Source: Candidatus Enterococcus murrayae (GTDB taxonomy: Bacteria; Bacillota; Bacilli; Lactobacillales; Enterococcaceae). Taken from it: a stretch of 64,000 bases of DNA. The stretch spans positions 92,214 through 156,213 of the forward strand of contig NZ_JAFLVR010000018.1 in assembly GCF_017315985.1 (NCBI RefSeq). The letters run 5' to 3'. Both the position numbers and the translations under genes were made by a program. Below the pieces are notes generated by a model, which saw nothing but the letters and a program-made list of their open reading frames with translations, was not told where the DNA came from and ran no database searches. Shown one piece after another: positions 1 through 9,418 of the stretch. How positions within the stretch are numbered: the stretch's first letter is position 1; each line of letters begins with the position of its first letter.

Positions 1-1741
1 AATCATCCTTTTTCCCAGAAGGATCTCCCATTATCAAAATCTTATTGTTGAAGGTGGATAATTGGAAGAAGACCGTATCTTCCTCTCCGCTATTATAATA
101 GAAGACCTTCTTATCCTTGAGAAAAACTAGTTGACTATCAGAATTACCACCATAAGTCTCTAATATGTGTTGAATCCGTTGCTCATCCAAGTCATCGCCA
201 ACTTGGACCCGTCTATTTTTCAAGAAACGGATCAATAAGAGGATGATGAAAGAAACAATCAAAATCGCCACAAAACCAACAATCCAAATTTGTTCGCTGG
301 GAAACAAGAAAAACTCAGGTAAACGATGGCGATGATGGATTTTTGGACTATTATATACACCAATAATAATGTATAAAACTGCTAAACCGCCCATAATAAT
401 TCCATCAATTGTCAACCATTCTGCAGAATAAACAAGTTGCTCTCTAAATAGTTCGTTTTTTGAAAAAATAACAAATAGCAATAATAGAGCAAGAAAAATC
501 CCAGTGGAAATACGGAAGCCAGCTAGTAAAGAATAGAGGAAGGTAAACGTTACGATAATGATCGTAGGAATATACGCTCGCTTAACTCGTGCTGAGATTC
601 CTCTGCCAGAAATAATCAATAAAAAACCTAATAAGATTGCTGGAAAAACAACGATTACACGGGAATGAATCGGATTCAAACGCTGCAGGAATGGCAGGCG
701 TATAAATGCTTCAGGAATAGTCGCGGACAATACTAACATGATGCCCGTAAAATAGAGCAGAAGACCTTCAAGTTTATGAGCCAGCTCCCTCAAAAGGCTG
801 ACTGGAATACCTTTGTAACGTGTGTTGATCGTTGTACCAAGGTTTTTGAAAAATAAAATCAAACCAATAGCAAAGGGAATTACATAATAAAAAAGCCTAA
901 ATAATAACAACCATGCGACTACCGTTTCTCTTGGAGTGCCTAATGCGGACAAACCAATGATCATCATTAGGTCAAAACTGCCAAGTTCTCCTGGGATCAT
1001 TGAGGCTATTCCAATAACTGTAGCTGCAATAAATAACGGAACAACTTCGCGGATATTGACATCGATTCCCATTAAAAGACCAGTAGAGAGGAAGCTTATC
1101 AATACTCCTGTCCATTCTAGCAAGGATGTTCCAATCAATTCTAGGCGATGTGCTCCCTTTAAATCACCAAGGTATTCACCTTTGCCAAACAAGCTAAGGC
1201 AAAAAACGATTGGAAAGTACAAGCCGCCTCCGATTAACCAAATCCAATATTGACGCAAATACTGATTATGGTCATCAAACATTACTAAGAGAAAAGAAAT
1301 TAATGCATAAATAGATAAGCCGGACATAGTAAACACTAAAATTTTTGACAAGGCTTGGATGACTTTTTTTCCAGAAGACTGTTTTCCATAGAATTCAGAA
1401 CGCAATCCTGCGCTAATAAAACCACCAAAACCAGCAATATTATTCAATGTGTTAACTAACCAGCTAGTCTCAAAAATATATCTCTTTTTTGGTTTTTGTT
1501 CCAAAATACGATTTAAAGTAAAATCATAGCCAATCATTGGTGTAACCGAAATCAGTCCAATCAATGCCATCAATAGGATATTCCAACTATTGATCTTGCT
1601 AAAAATGGTTGATAGCTGATCGAAAGAGATTGTTTTTGCAATACTTGATAGTTCAAATATGACGATAATAATAACTGAAATTAAAAAAATTGTTTTGAAC
1701 TTATTTATGTGTGCTTTAAACCATGCTGCTAGCTTAACCAT
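1..1741 (-). CDS. mprF: MprF, phosphatidylglycerol lysyltransferase (5' part, cut by window edge)
   Basis: MprF attaches lysine from Lys-tRNA to phosphatidylglycerol and flips the product to the outer leaflet, which lowers the negative charge of the membrane and protects against cationic peptides. My reverse-strand translation is open from an ATG at 1741 to the window edge, about 580 codons. The N-terminal part is a chain of hydrophobic segments (flippase domain, with the motif SMIPGELGSFD). After the last segment comes the start of the cytosolic synthase domain, with YGGN, DTVFFQ and MGDPSG motifs typical of MprF. Family length is about 850 residues, so roughly the last third lies outside the window. 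The start follows GAGGAG inside the end of the upstream hydrolase gene, 4 bases away, so the two are probably co-transcribed. The family is clear; the lipid specificity (lysyl or alanyl) is not. Confidence 0.9.
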   Translation of the reverse strand, partial: MVKLAAWFKAHINKFKTIFLISVIIIVIFELSSIAKTISFDQLSTIFSKINSWNILLMALIGLISVTPMIGYDFTLNRILEQKPKKRYIFETSWLVNTLNNIAGFGGFISAGLRSEFYGKQSSGKKVIQALSKILVFTMSGLSIYALISFLLVMFDDHNQYLRQYWIWLIGGGLYFPIVFCLSLFGKGEYLGDLKGAHRLELIGTSLLEWTGVLISFLSTGLLMGIDVNIREVVPLFIAATVIGIASMIPGELGSFDLMMIIGLSALGTPRETVVAWLLLFRLFYYVIPFAIGLILFFKNLGTTINTRYKGIPVSLLRELAHKLEGLLLYFTGIMLVLSATIPEAFIRLPFLQRLNPIHSRVIVVFPAILLGFLLIISGRGISARVKRAYIPTIIIVTFTFLYSLLAGFRISTGIFLALLLLFVIFSKNELFREQLVYSAEWLTIDGIIMGGLAVLYIIIGVYNSPKIHHRHRLPEFFLFPSEQIWIVGFVAILIVSFIILLLIRFLKNRRVQVGDDLDEQRIQHILETYGGNSDSQLVFLKDKKVFYYNSGEEDTVFFQLSTFNNKILIMGDPSGKKDD

Positions 1742-1745
1742 CAAA

Positions 1746-2468
1746 TCACTCCTCGTTGATTAGAAATTGTAGCACCTCTTGGTTGAAGCGTTTTGGATTT
1801 CTTCGTGCAAACATATGACCTTGCCCTGAAACAATTGCAAAACTTGCATTTGGAATCGAGCGGGCAAGATACATGGAATGTTGCGTTTTAATAGAATCGT
1901 GTTTTCCGACAATAACCAGAGTGGGTGCTTGAATTTGATTTAAATCTTCCGTTGAAAGACCAATATCTCGGAACAGCAAACGTAGAATCGGCAGAAAATT
2001 GCGCATACCTGTATCGACAAACGCTCCTATCCACACGATGGCGTATTGCACATAGCTTAAAAGATGTGGAATGGTTCGCACTCCGCTAGGCACCGTATTT
2101 CCAGCATTTAAAATCAAATGTACAACTTTCTCAGGGTAAAGACGTGCAAAAACCATTGCTAAGTTGGCACCGTCGCTAAAGCCCAGAAGGTCGGCATGGT
2201 CGATGTTTTCCAACATCATAATTGCAGCAAGGTCGTTAGCCATCAATTGAAAACTTGTTTCTTTTTGCGTATTGGTCGAACGTCCATGTCCGCGACTATC
2301 CACGACATAAACACTAAAATGTTTACTGAAACTATTTAGCTGTTTCGAAAAGTATCTTCCGCTGCCGCCGTTACCGTGAAGTAAAAAAAGTGCGGGACCT
2401 TGTCCGTATTTCTCATAATAAATTTCTGAACCATCACTCATTTGAGCAATTTTCTTTTCATTTTTCAC
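1746..2468 (-). CDS. alpha/beta hydrolase
   Basis: Small soluble alpha/beta-hydrolase-fold protein, substrate unknown. The oxyanion region LLHGNGGSGR lies near the N-terminus, followed by the nucleophile elbow GFSDGAN (Ser), an Asp in VGKHDS, and a C-terminal His in GQGHMF, giving a complete Ser-Asp-His triad. I chose the GTG at 2468 because GTAGGTGAT stands just upstream. A longer frame could begin with GTG at 2516, but that leader has no ribosome site and contains the promoter-like TATACT. It ends 4 bases before mprF and carries the mprF ribosome site in its last codons, so it is likely the first gene of a two-gene unit. A link to envelope lipids is only inferred from that neighbour. Confidence 0.8.
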   Translation of the reverse strand: MKNEKKIAQMSDGSEIYYEKYGQGPALFLLHGNGGSGRYFSKQLNSFSKHFSVYVVDSRGHGRSTNTQKETSFQLMANDLAAIMMLENIDHADLLGFSDGANLAMVFARLYPEKVVHLILNAGNTVPSGVRTIPHLLSYVQYAIVWIGAFVDTGMRNFLPILRLLFRDIGLSTEDLNQIQAPTLVIVGKHDSIKTQHSMYLARSIPNASFAIVSGQGHMFARRNPKRFNQEVLQFLINEE

Positions 2469-2651
2469 AACATCACCTACCAGACATAAGTATAACGATT
2501 TTTTTAAGTCTTGCACATTAATTTAATTATACGATGAAATGAAAACTTTAGAATGATTAATTAAATATAAAGCTGTCGATTTATGCTTTTAAAAGTTTAG
2601 TAGATTCTTGTAGTATGGATAAAGAAAAAAGAAGATAGATGGGCAGATTTT

Positions 2652-3287
2652 ATGTTGAAAATGATCGGGAAATTTTTGAAAATAATTATTACATTTGTAA
2701 TTCTTGCATTTCTCTTAGCAGGAGGAATTTTTGCAGTTCGAACATATAAATATACAAAAACAGTAAATAGTTACCGCAGCGAAGTACAGACTTTAGCAGA
2801 TCAAGCAGGTGTCGGGGATCATACAGATGTTATTTTAGCCATTATGTATACTGAATCAAAAGGCAAGGGGACTGACTTAATGCAAAGTTCCGAGAGTGTC
2901 TACGGTAGCCGCGGAAAAATTATTAGTCAAAAAGAAAGCCTTGAAAACGGGGTTAAACACTTTGCAGAAAGCTACAGACAGGCTAAAGCTGCCGGATGCG
3001 ATCTTAATACAGCCATTCAGGCGTATAATTTTGGGACGAAGTATATTCAATATGTCCACGATCACGGTGGTCAAAACAATGTAGAGCTAGCTGAGGAATA
3101 TTCTCGAGATATATTGTCGCCAGGATACGGCAATGATCAACAACGTACGTATCGTTACATGCAGATGCAATCAGTATTTTATAACGGCGGGTATTTGTAT
3201 CAAAATGGGGGGAATATGTTTTATGCTGAAATTGTCCAAATGAATAAACGCTATATTACATTATTCCAAAGGTTTCAAAATAGTTAA
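2652..3287 (+). CDS. membrane-anchored lysozyme-like protein (PvaA/CwlT N-domain type)
   Basis: 211 residues with one N-terminal membrane segment (about 9-29) and an extracellular goose-lysozyme/SLT-like domain. The likely catalytic Glu is E68 in the segment AIMYTESKG. The downstream motifs NLMQSSES-like and YNFGTKY fit the lysozyme-like family that includes pneumococcal vaccine antigen A and the muramidase half of CwlT. It should cleave glycan strands of peptidoglycan, or act as a lytic enzyme, at the outer face of the membrane. The ribosome site before the ATG is weak; an in-frame ATG at 2661 is possible. It stands alone, divergent from the hydrolase-mprF unit and upstream of a terminator before dnaG. 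Catalytic activity is inferred from family, not shown. Confidence 0.8.
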   Translation: MLKMIGKFLKIIITFVILAFLLAGGIFAVRTYKYTKTVNSYRSEVQTLADQAGVGDHTDVILAIMYTESKGKGTDLMQSSESVYGSRGKIISQKESLENGVKHFAESYRQAKAAGCDLNTAIQAYNFGTKYIQYVHDHGGQNNVELAEEYSRDILSPGYGNDQQRTYRYMQMQSVFYNGGYLYQNGGNMFYAEIVQMNKRYITLFQRFQNS

Positions 3288-3304
3288 TTTAATGAGCAGA
3301 AAGC

Positions 3305-3332
3305 TTGTAATAATAAAGAAATATGCTAAAAT
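3305..3332 (+). promoter_or_regulatory. promoter upstream of dnaG
   Basis: TTGTAA, 16-base spacer, then TAAAAT preceded by TGC (extended -10). Transcription would start near 3339, before the hairpin at 3354-3395 and before dnaG. Confidence 0.5.
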
Positions 3333-3353
3333 GATACTTGTATAAGTTTGTCA

Positions 3354-3396
3354 AAAAAATCGCGCTGATCGAAAGATGAATTAGGGCGATTTTTTA
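3354..3396 (+). terminator. terminator or attenuator before dnaG
   Basis: AAAAATCGC pairs with GCGATTTTT, with an inner CTGAT/ATTAG helix, and runs directly into the T tract. It may end the lysozyme-like transcript, or attenuate RNA made from the promoter at 3305-3332, because it lies between that promoter and dnaG. Confidence 0.7.
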
Positions 3397-3434
3397 AGGC
3401 TGTTATCATATTTTTAGGAACTGGGGTGAAGTTT

Positions 3435-5255
3435 TTGGCGCAAAGAATTCCCCAACAAGTTATTGATGAGGTTCGTGAAAAAACCAATATTGTAGAAGTT
3501 ATCGGACAATACGTTCAATTAAAAAAGTCTGGTAAAAATTATTTAGGACTATGTCCATTTCACGAAGAGAAAACTCCGTCATTTTCGGTCGCTGAAGATA
3601 AGCAGATATTCCATTGTTTTGGTTGTGGCAAAGGAGGCAATGTATACACCTTTTTACAAGAGCTGGAAGGAATCAGTTTTCCAGAAGCAGTAAAAAAAGT
3701 TGCTGATATAGAGCAAATTCCTTTAAGTATCGAATTTTCTAGTGAACCTGCTAGTCAGGCAACTACGGGACAACAGCAATTAATTGCTTTGCATGAACGT
3801 ACACGTGATTTGTACCATCATCTGTTGATGAATACCAAAGTAGGTGAAACTGCGTTGGAGTATCTTCATGAACGTGGATTGAGCGATGAATTAATCAATG
3901 AGTTCAAAATTGGTTTTGCACCAAGTCAAAGAGACTTTTTAGTTCAAGTTGCACAGCAAGATAAGGTGAGCAGTGATTTGATGGAACGTAGCGGATTGTT
4001 TATTCGCCGTGAGGATGGCAGTTTTAGTGATCGCTTTTATCATCGAGTCATGTTTCCTTTAAATGATTTTCGGGGAAAGCCAATTGGTTTTTCGGGCCGT
4101 TTATTAAAAACAAAAGATTTTTCTGGAGATGACCAGCCAAAATATCTGAATTCTCCAGAAACAGAGCTATTTAACAAGCGGCAGGTTCTATTCAATTTTG
4201 ACAAAGCGCGAAATGAAATCCGTAAGCAAGGCGAAGCGATCCTATTTGAAGGGTTTATGGATGTACTGGCTGCTTGGCAAGCGGACATCAAGATTGGGTT
4301 AGCTTCAATGGGAACTAGTTTGACCGAACAACAGATTGCTGCGATTGAACGTGTCACTGGTCAAGTGGTGATTGCATACGATGGAGATGACCCTGGACAA
4401 GCTGCGACAGATCGAGCATTAACGATCTTAGATGCGCATAGTCGTTTAAATCTTGTAACTGTTACTGTACCAGAGAAGCTTGATCCGGATGAGTATTTGC
4501 GGAAATATGGCGTCGCTGAACTACAAAATTTATTGCAGCATGGTCGTCAAACACCTTTTGCTTTTAAGATGCAGTATCGCAAAGAAGGATTGAACTTAGA
4601 GAATGAAGCCGATCGGTTGAACTATTTAGATGTTGTGATGCAGGATTTGGCAAAGGTCCAGTCCCCCGTTGAACAAGACATGTATTTAGGTCAGTTAGCA
4701 AACGATTTTCATTTAACAAGAGAAAGCTTAAAGCAACAGCTGCAGATGGTTCGTCAAACGCTTCGCACTGAGAGGCGGCAAAAGCAATCGTCAGTTTCTC
4801 AAATACCGATGCAACCAGTAAAAAAAGTACTGACCAAAGAAGAGAAGGCTGAACGTATGTTATTGTATCGCAGCATGAATGAAGCCTCGATTCGTGAACA
4901 ATTAGTTCAAACAGATTTTCAATTTATTCATGATCAGTATCAAGAATTGCTTCTTTACTTAGATAGTTATATGATGGTTCATGGAAATTTTGTTTTAGCC
5001 GACTTCCTGAACTATTTAAAAGAGAATGAGATGAAACAGTTAGCCATCGACATCTCTATGATATCCATGTCAGAAGATAGTAATGAACGAGAAATCTATG
5101 ATTTGATGCGGGTAATCTCCCAATCTGGCATTGCTGAAGAAATAAAACAACGACAAAAAGAGCAGCTTGAGGCCAGAAAAAGTGGAAACCAGCAAAGGGA
5201 ATTAGAATTGACCGTTCAGATTATCGAATTGACGAAACGGTTAAAACAAGCCTAG
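3435..5255 (+). CDS. dnaG: DNA primase DnaG
   Basis: Makes RNA primers for lagging-strand synthesis at the replication fork, working with the replicative helicase. The N-terminus carries the CHC2 zinc finger (CPFH near residue 38, then CFGCG). The TOPRIM catalytic core follows with [10 protein letters not shown] and [11 protein letters not shown], whose Glu and Asp residues bind Mg. The C-terminal third is the helicase-binding region. About 606 residues, normal for Gram-positive primases. I chose the TTG at 3435, giving an N-terminus MAQRIPQQV that fits the family; GGGGTG lies 6 bases upstream. A GTG at 3426 is also possible and adds three residues. It precedes rpoD by 22 bases, the usual macromolecular synthesis operon order. 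Confidence 0.96.
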   Translation: MAQRIPQQVIDEVREKTNIVEVIGQYVQLKKSGKNYLGLCPFHEEKTPSFSVAEDKQIFHCFGCGKGGNVYTFLQELEGISFPEAVKKVADIEQIPLSIEFSSEPASQATTGQQQLIALHERTRDLYHHLLMNTKVGETALEYLHERGLSDELINEFKIGFAPSQRDFLVQVAQQDKVSSDLMERSGLFIRREDGSFSDRFYHRVMFPLNDFRGKPIGFSGRLLKTKDFSGDDQPKYLNSPETELFNKRQVLFNFDKARNEIRKQGEAILFEGFMDVLAAWQADIKIGLASMGTSLTEQQIAAIERVTGQVVIAYDGDDPGQAATDRALTILDAHSRLNLVTVTVPEKLDPDEYLRKYGVAELQNLLQHGRQTPFAFKMQYRKEGLNLENEADRLNYLDVVMQDLAKVQSPVEQDMYLGQLANDFHLTRESLKQQLQMVRQTLRTERRQKQSSVSQIPMQPVKKVLTKEEKAERMLLYRSMNEASIREQLVQTDFQFIHDQYQELLLYLDSYMMVHGNFVLADFLNYLKENEMKQLAIDISMISMSEDSNEREIYDLMRVISQSGIAEEIKQRQKEQLEARKSGNQQRELELTVQIIELTKRLKQA

Positions 5256-5277
5256 AAGTGAAAGGGGCATTTATTTT

Positions 5278-6387
5278 ATGGCAGATGTAAAAAATAAAAA
5301 AGAGTATGAAAAAGCTGTAGCGGCCTTCATTAAGGAAAAGAAACCAATGGGACAAGCGGTGTATGACGAGCTAACGAATCGATTGGCCACTCCTTATGAA
5401 TTAGGTGCAGAAGCAATGGATGAGTTGATCCAAAAAGTCGAGGATGCTGGTGTCAGTGTTGTAGATGAAAATGGTGAACCTTCTAAAGCTAGTTTGAAAC
5501 AGAATGAAGAAACTGCAAAAGCCGCGCAAAAGGAAGATTTATCGGCCCCAACTGGTGTCAAGATCAATGACCCGGTTCGTATGTATTTAAAAGAAATTGG
5601 ACGCGTTTCATTACTGACTGCTGAAGAAGAAGTTGAACTTGCTTTGCTGATCGAACAAGGAGATCAAGAAGCTAAGCAACGTTTAGCAGAAGCAAACTTA
5701 CGTTTAGTTGTAAGTATTGCGAAACGTTATGTTGGGCGTGGAATGCAATTTTTAGATTTGATCCAAGAAGGAAACATGGGATTGATGAAGGCTGTTGAAA
5801 AATTTGATTACCGCAAAGGATTTAAATTTTCAACGTACGCGACTTGGTGGATTCGCCAAGCAATCACACGTGCGATTGCTGACCAAGCTCGTACAATTCG
5901 GATTCCTGTCCATATGGTGGAAACGATCAATAAATTAATTCGTGTGCAACGTCAGTTATTGCAAGACTTAGGGCGCGAACCAACACCAGAAGAAATTGGT
6001 GCTGAAATGGACTTACCTACAGAAAAAGTTCGTGAGATTTTGAAAATCGCTCAAGAACCTGTTTCTTTGGAGACGCCGATTGGTGAAGAAGATGATTCAC
6101 ATTTAGGTGATTTTATCGAAGATCAAGAAGCAACCAGTCCTGCTGAGCATGCGGCTTCTGAAATGTTGAAAGAACAATTAGAAGATGTTTTAGATACATT
6201 GACTGATCGGGAAGAAAATGTGTTGCGTTTACGTTTTGGGTTAGATGACGGCAGAACACGTACTTTGGAAGAGGTCGGACGAGTCTTCGGAGTTACCCGT
6301 GAACGAATTCGTCAGATAGAAGCGAAAGCATTGCGCAAATTACGTCACCCATCACGTTCAAAACAATTAAAAGATTTTCTAGAATAG
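5278..6387 (+). CDS. rpoD: primary sigma factor RpoD (SigA)
   Basis: Housekeeping sigma factor that directs RNA polymerase to -10/-35 promoters. At 369 residues it has the compact Gram-positive form. Region 1.1 covers roughly residues 1-80, and region 1.2 begins at [11 protein letters not shown]. Region 2 contains [17 protein letters not shown], the [13 protein letters not shown] core-binding segment and the [11 protein letters not shown] melting/-10 helix. Region 3 is the [13 protein letters not shown] part, and region 4 ends with [20 protein letters not shown], the -35 helix-turn-helix. It sits 22 bases after dnaG behind GAAAGGGG and is followed by a strong terminator. No unusual features. 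Confidence 0.97.
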   Translation: MADVKNKKEYEKAVAAFIKEKKPMGQAVYDELTNRLATPYELGAEAMDELIQKVEDAGVSVVDENGEPSKASLKQNEETAKAAQKEDLSAPTGVKINDPVRMYLKEIGRVSLLTAEEEVELALLIEQGDQEAKQRLAEANLRLVVSIAKRYVGRGMQFLDLIQEGNMGLMKAVEKFDYRKGFKFSTYATWWIRQAITRAIADQARTIRIPVHMVETINKLIRVQRQLLQDLGREPTPEEIGAEMDLPTEKVREILKIAQEPVSLETPIGEEDDSHLGDFIEDQEATSPAEHAASEMLKEQLEDVLDTLTDREENVLRLRFGLDDGRTRTLEEVGRVFGVTRERIRQIEAKALRKLRHPSRSKQLKDFLE

Positions 6388-6395
6388 TTTTTTGC

Positions 6396-6426
6396 AATCC
6401 TCGAGATATTTCTCGGGGATTTTTTC
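6396..6426 (+). terminator. rpoD terminator
   Basis: Ten-pair hairpin (AATCCTCGAG with CTCGGGGATT, one T-G pair) with loop ATATTT, followed by a T run, 9 bases after the rpoD stop. Confidence 0.85.
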
Positions 6427-6652
6427 TCTATTTCTAGAGTAAGTAGAATAATGTTTATGTAGGTAGAGAGCAGGTATTTTTTAGTTGAAAGATGTACTAA
6501 CTAATGAGAGCATTTGAAAATCTAAGGGATTTTTATGTCTCAAAAGCCAAATAGAATTTATTATTTTTGATTAATTCACTCGAAAATTGCTTGGAACATC
6601 CCTAAACATATGATAGATTAAAGCATATGATTGAAAAAAGGAGCCGATTTCA

Positions 6653-8365
6653 TTGCAAAAATGCCCTAACTGTGGTTTTGAACCAGTCAAAGGATGCACG
6701 ACTTGTCCGAAGTGTGGCTTTTCATTACAGTTAAACGATCAAGAACACATTGAAAAGAATAATGAAAAAAATGATACGATAGAATGGTCAGAATTAGCTG
6801 ATATGCCTATTGAATCTGTGCAAAAAATGTTTAAGGATAATGAAGATAAGATGAAAGAAGAAAATTCAAAAGAAACTACTGAAGAAACTCCTGAGATGAA
6901 TCCGATTTTGGCACAATATATTCGCGAGCATAAAGATGATCAGGAAAAATCAGTTAATGATGAAGATGAAACTAAAAATGAATCTGAGAATGCAAGTGAA
7001 GCAGACTCTGTTAACGATGAGATTGAGGAAACAAAGGCAGATAATCTTTCAGAAGCAAAAGATCAAAATCGTGTTGAAGATTCAACAGTTCCAGAAGAAG
7101 AGCTAGAGGATCCTGCAGATAAAAATATCCCTGAAGCAGAAGAATCAGTAGTAGCTGAAGAAGAGACTTTATCAGAAACTACCGAACCAGTGACACCTGA
7201 ACTTTCAAAAGAGAGTGAGGCTGCGAATATGGATGTAGAAGAAACAGTCGAGCATTCTGGTGAGGAAAATATTTCGCTAGATGATTCTGATAAGCCTCAA
7301 GAGCCGCGCAAAAAAAATCGCAAGAAACTTTACATTACTTTGACAGCAATTGCGGTTTTAGGTTTAGGCGGTGGTTATTATTATCATCATGAAAAGGAAG
7401 TTGAAGCTCAACGTATAGCAACTGTGAAGAAAGAAAATGAAGCGCTTGACTCAATTGAAGATAGTATTGCGAGCTATTACACGGATGATAAGCAAATTTT
7501 TCTTGCCAGTGATAAAGTCGCTCTCAACACTAGCAAAATTGATGAAGAATTGTCTCGATATAAAGACAACAAACGTTATGATGAGTTGAAAAAAGAATAT
7601 AATGAGCTCGTAGAAAAACAAAAGGCTGAGCAATCAGTCAATCAATTATTTACAAGCGTTGCGATTAATGGAGATAAAATCACAGAAAAGCCACTATTAA
7701 GCACTGCTGAACCAGTGGAACTATCAATTAATACTGGTGATAAAGAGTTTGATGATTTGATGAATCAGGCTGTTAACAATGCCAAGGAACAATATACGAA
7801 GATTGAAACTGCTAAAAAGGCTGTTGAAGGTTTATTGAAAGATGGAAATGTAGTTGATTCAGTAAATCGTGACCAATACAATACAGCGAATAATGCTGTT
7901 AAGGCAGTTGCAAATCAAACATTGGTTCAGTCACAAAGAGATGATTTAAGCAAAGTTGATCAAACGCTGAAGGATAAAGAGAAAAAAGCTGCCGAGGAAA
8001 AGGCAGCTGCAGAGAAGGCTGCTCGAGAGAAAGAAGAGCAAGAAAGAGCTGCACAGGAAGCGCAAAATAAGGCTTCTTCGACTGGTAATAATAATCAAGT
8101 CGGTGACACAAGCAGCAGTGCGTATGCTTGGGCTCCAGGAGTTAAGGAAAAGGTTATTCAAACCTGTATTTCGCGTGGTTATATTGTTGAAGGTGGTTAT
8201 AGTTTAGAACCAGTAAAAGTTGAAAATGGTGAAGGATACTATAATCTGTATGCTACTTCAAATCAAGCTTCCTTAACAAAAGGATATTCGGACTCAGACT
8301 TGCCGATGTACTTGGTAACAATCAACTGTAAAACAGGTTGGTTTAAAGGTGATGGACCAAATTAA
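6653..8365 (+). CDS. mapZ: MapZ-type cell-division site-positioning protein with N-terminal zinc ribbon
   Basis: Membrane protein expected to mark the future division site and guide FtsZ rings, as known for streptococcal MapZ. Residues 1-22 form a zinc ribbon (Cys 4, 7, 18, 21, plus Cys15). A long acidic cytosolic stretch follows, containing PILAQYIREHKDD, which resembles a conserved MapZ cytosolic motif. One membrane helix lies near residues 224-243 after a KKNRKK stop-transfer cluster. Outside are a helical extracellular domain, an Ala/Glu/Lys-rich coiled linker, and a C-terminal domain with GYYNLY and NCKTGWF, matching the MapZ terminal domain. The TTG start follows AAGGAG by 9 bases. The zinc ribbon is not in the pneumococcal protein as I recall it. 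Assignment rests on domain order and C-terminal motifs. Confidence 0.83.
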   Translation: MQKCPNCGFEPVKGCTTCPKCGFSLQLNDQEHIEKNNEKNDTIEWSELADMPIESVQKMFKDNEDKMKEENSKETTEETPEMNPILAQYIREHKDDQEKSVNDEDETKNESENASEADSVNDEIEETKADNLSEAKDQNRVEDSTVPEEELEDPADKNIPEAEESVVAEEETLSETTEPVTPELSKESEAANMDVEETVEHSGEENISLDDSDKPQEPRKKNRKKLYITLTAIAVLGLGGGYYYHHEKEVEAQRIATVKKENEALDSIEDSIASYYTDDKQIFLASDKVALNTSKIDEELSRYKDNKRYDELKKEYNELVEKQKAEQSVNQLFTSVAINGDKITEKPLLSTAEPVELSINTGDKEFDDLMNQAVNNAKEQYTKIETAKKAVEGLLKDGNVVDSVNRDQYNTANNAVKAVANQTLVQSQRDDLSKVDQTLKDKEKKAAEEKAAAEKAAREKEEQERAAQEAQNKASSTGNNNQVGDTSSSAYAWAPGVKEKVIQTCISRGYIVEGGYSLEPVKVENGEGYYNLYATSNQASLTKGYSDSDLPMYLVTINCKTGWFKGDGPN

Positions 8366-8377
8366 ATTAACATATAG

Positions 8378-8410
8378 AGGCTGGGGAGATACTGTCTTCC
8401 CAGCTTTAAT
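8378..8410 (+). terminator. possible terminator after mapZ
   Basis: GCTGGGGAGA pairs with TCTTCCCAGC around loop TACTG, but only TTTAAT follows, so the U tract is weak. Confidence 0.45.
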
Positions 8411-8447
8411 AATGATGTAAGACAATTTTTTATAAGGAGTAATGATT

Positions 8448-9305
8448 ATGAATGAACTATTAGGACAAGTTTTTACCGGACTAATTATCGATGAAAACGA
8501 AAAAAGGTATTTGGTACAAAAGAATGGTGTTACGTTTCAATTATTAAAAGATGAAGGCGAAACGCATGAAGTAGGTGAATCAGTTGAAGGATTTGCCTAT
8601 GTGAATCAAAAAAGAGACGCTATTTTCACGACAAAAATCCCACAAGTTCGAATCGGGCACTATGCTTTTGGCGAAGTTACGGATGTTCGTCGCGATTTAG
8701 GTGTGTTCGTGAATATTGGATTAGCTGATAAGGATATGGTAGTTTCGTTAGACGAGATGCCTAGTATGAAGGAGCTATGGCCAAAAAAAGGCGATCAATT
8801 AATGATTAGTTTACGCGTTGATGAAAAAGATAGAATGTGGGGCGTATTAGCAGATGAAGCTATCTTTCATTCATTGAGTCGTATTGGAAATGCGGAAATG
8901 CAAAATGAAAACAAAAAAGGAACAATTTATCGATTGAAAGTTGTAGGTTCTTATTTAATTACAGACGATTTTTATATTGGTTTTATTCATCCTTCAGAAC
9001 GGTACCAAGAGCCTAGACTAGGCGAAATTGTAGAAGCACGTGTTATTGGAGTCCGACCAGACGGGGTCTTAAATATGTCATTAAAACCTCGAAGCCATGA
9101 AATGATTAACGATGACGCCGCAATGATTTTAACAATGCTGCAAAGAAATGACGAGCATAAGTTGCCATATTGGGATAAATCTGCACCTGATGAAATCAAA
9201 GAAGCTTTTGGCATAAGCAAGGGGCAGTTCAAACGTGCAATTGGCCATTTATTGAAGGAAAAATTGATCGAACAAATTGAAGGTGAGATTCATTTGAAGA
9301 GCTAA
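8448..9305 (+). CDS. cvfB: CvfB, S1-domain RNA-binding virulence regulator
   Basis: Predicted cytosolic RNA-binding protein of the CvfB family, which in staphylococci affects expression of virulence and metabolic genes after transcription. It has tandem S1-type beta-barrels: a degenerate first one, then ARIGHYAFGEV-like and VFVNIGLADKDMVV segments (about residues 60-130), and a third around GFIHPSERYQEPRLGE. The C-terminus is a winged-helix-like domain (FGISKGQFKRAIGHLLKEKL). Of two ATGs, 8448 is 8 bases from GGAG and preferred over 8442, which is only 2 bases away. It stands alone between mapZ and fur. The family is secure; its RNA targets here are unknown. Confidence 0.88.
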   Translation: MNELLGQVFTGLIIDENEKRYLVQKNGVTFQLLKDEGETHEVGESVEGFAYVNQKRDAIFTTKIPQVRIGHYAFGEVTDVRRDLGVFVNIGLADKDMVVSLDEMPSMKELWPKKGDQLMISLRVDEKDRMWGVLADEAIFHSLSRIGNAEMQNENKKGTIYRLKVVGSYLITDDFYIGFIHPSERYQEPRLGEIVEARVIGVRPDGVLNMSLKPRSHEMINDDAAMILTMLQRNDEHKLPYWDKSAPDEIKEAFGISKGQFKRAIGHLLKEKLIEQIEGEIHLKS

Positions 9306-9317
9306 TTGAGAATGTTC

Positions 9318-9346
9318 TTGCATAAATAAAGGTGATAAACTATAAT
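9318..9346 (+). promoter_or_regulatory. fur promoter
   Basis: TTGCAT, 17-base spacer, perfect TATAAT at 9341-9346. The first Fur/PerR-like box overlaps the -10. Confidence 0.7.
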
Positions 9347-9354
9347 AATTCTAA
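9340..9354 (+). promoter_or_regulatory. Fur/PerR-family operator 1 (overlaps -10 of fur)
   Basis: Inverted repeat CTATAATAATTCTAA. Its complement differs at two positions from the published PerR box TTATAATNATTATAA. It covers the -10, so a bound repressor would block RNA polymerase. Confidence 0.5.
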
Positions 9355-9382
9355 GAAAAACGGCAGTGTTTTTGTCCGTTAA

Positions 9383-9397
9383 TTACAATTATTCTAA
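9383..9397 (+). promoter_or_regulatory. Fur/PerR-family operator 2
   Basis: TTACAATTATTCTAA, a 7-1-7 inverted repeat fitting TTANAATNATTNTAA. It lies in the fur leader, 22 bases before the start codon. Resembles PerR boxes more than classic Fur boxes (TGATAATNATTATCA). Confidence 0.55.
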
Positions 9398-9418
9398 AAT
9401 AGATAGAGGAGGGTTCTC

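Noticed and set aside
936..1253. 105-codon frame on the + strand
   Set aside because: Antisense to mprF, which translates cleanly with family motifs on the - strand.
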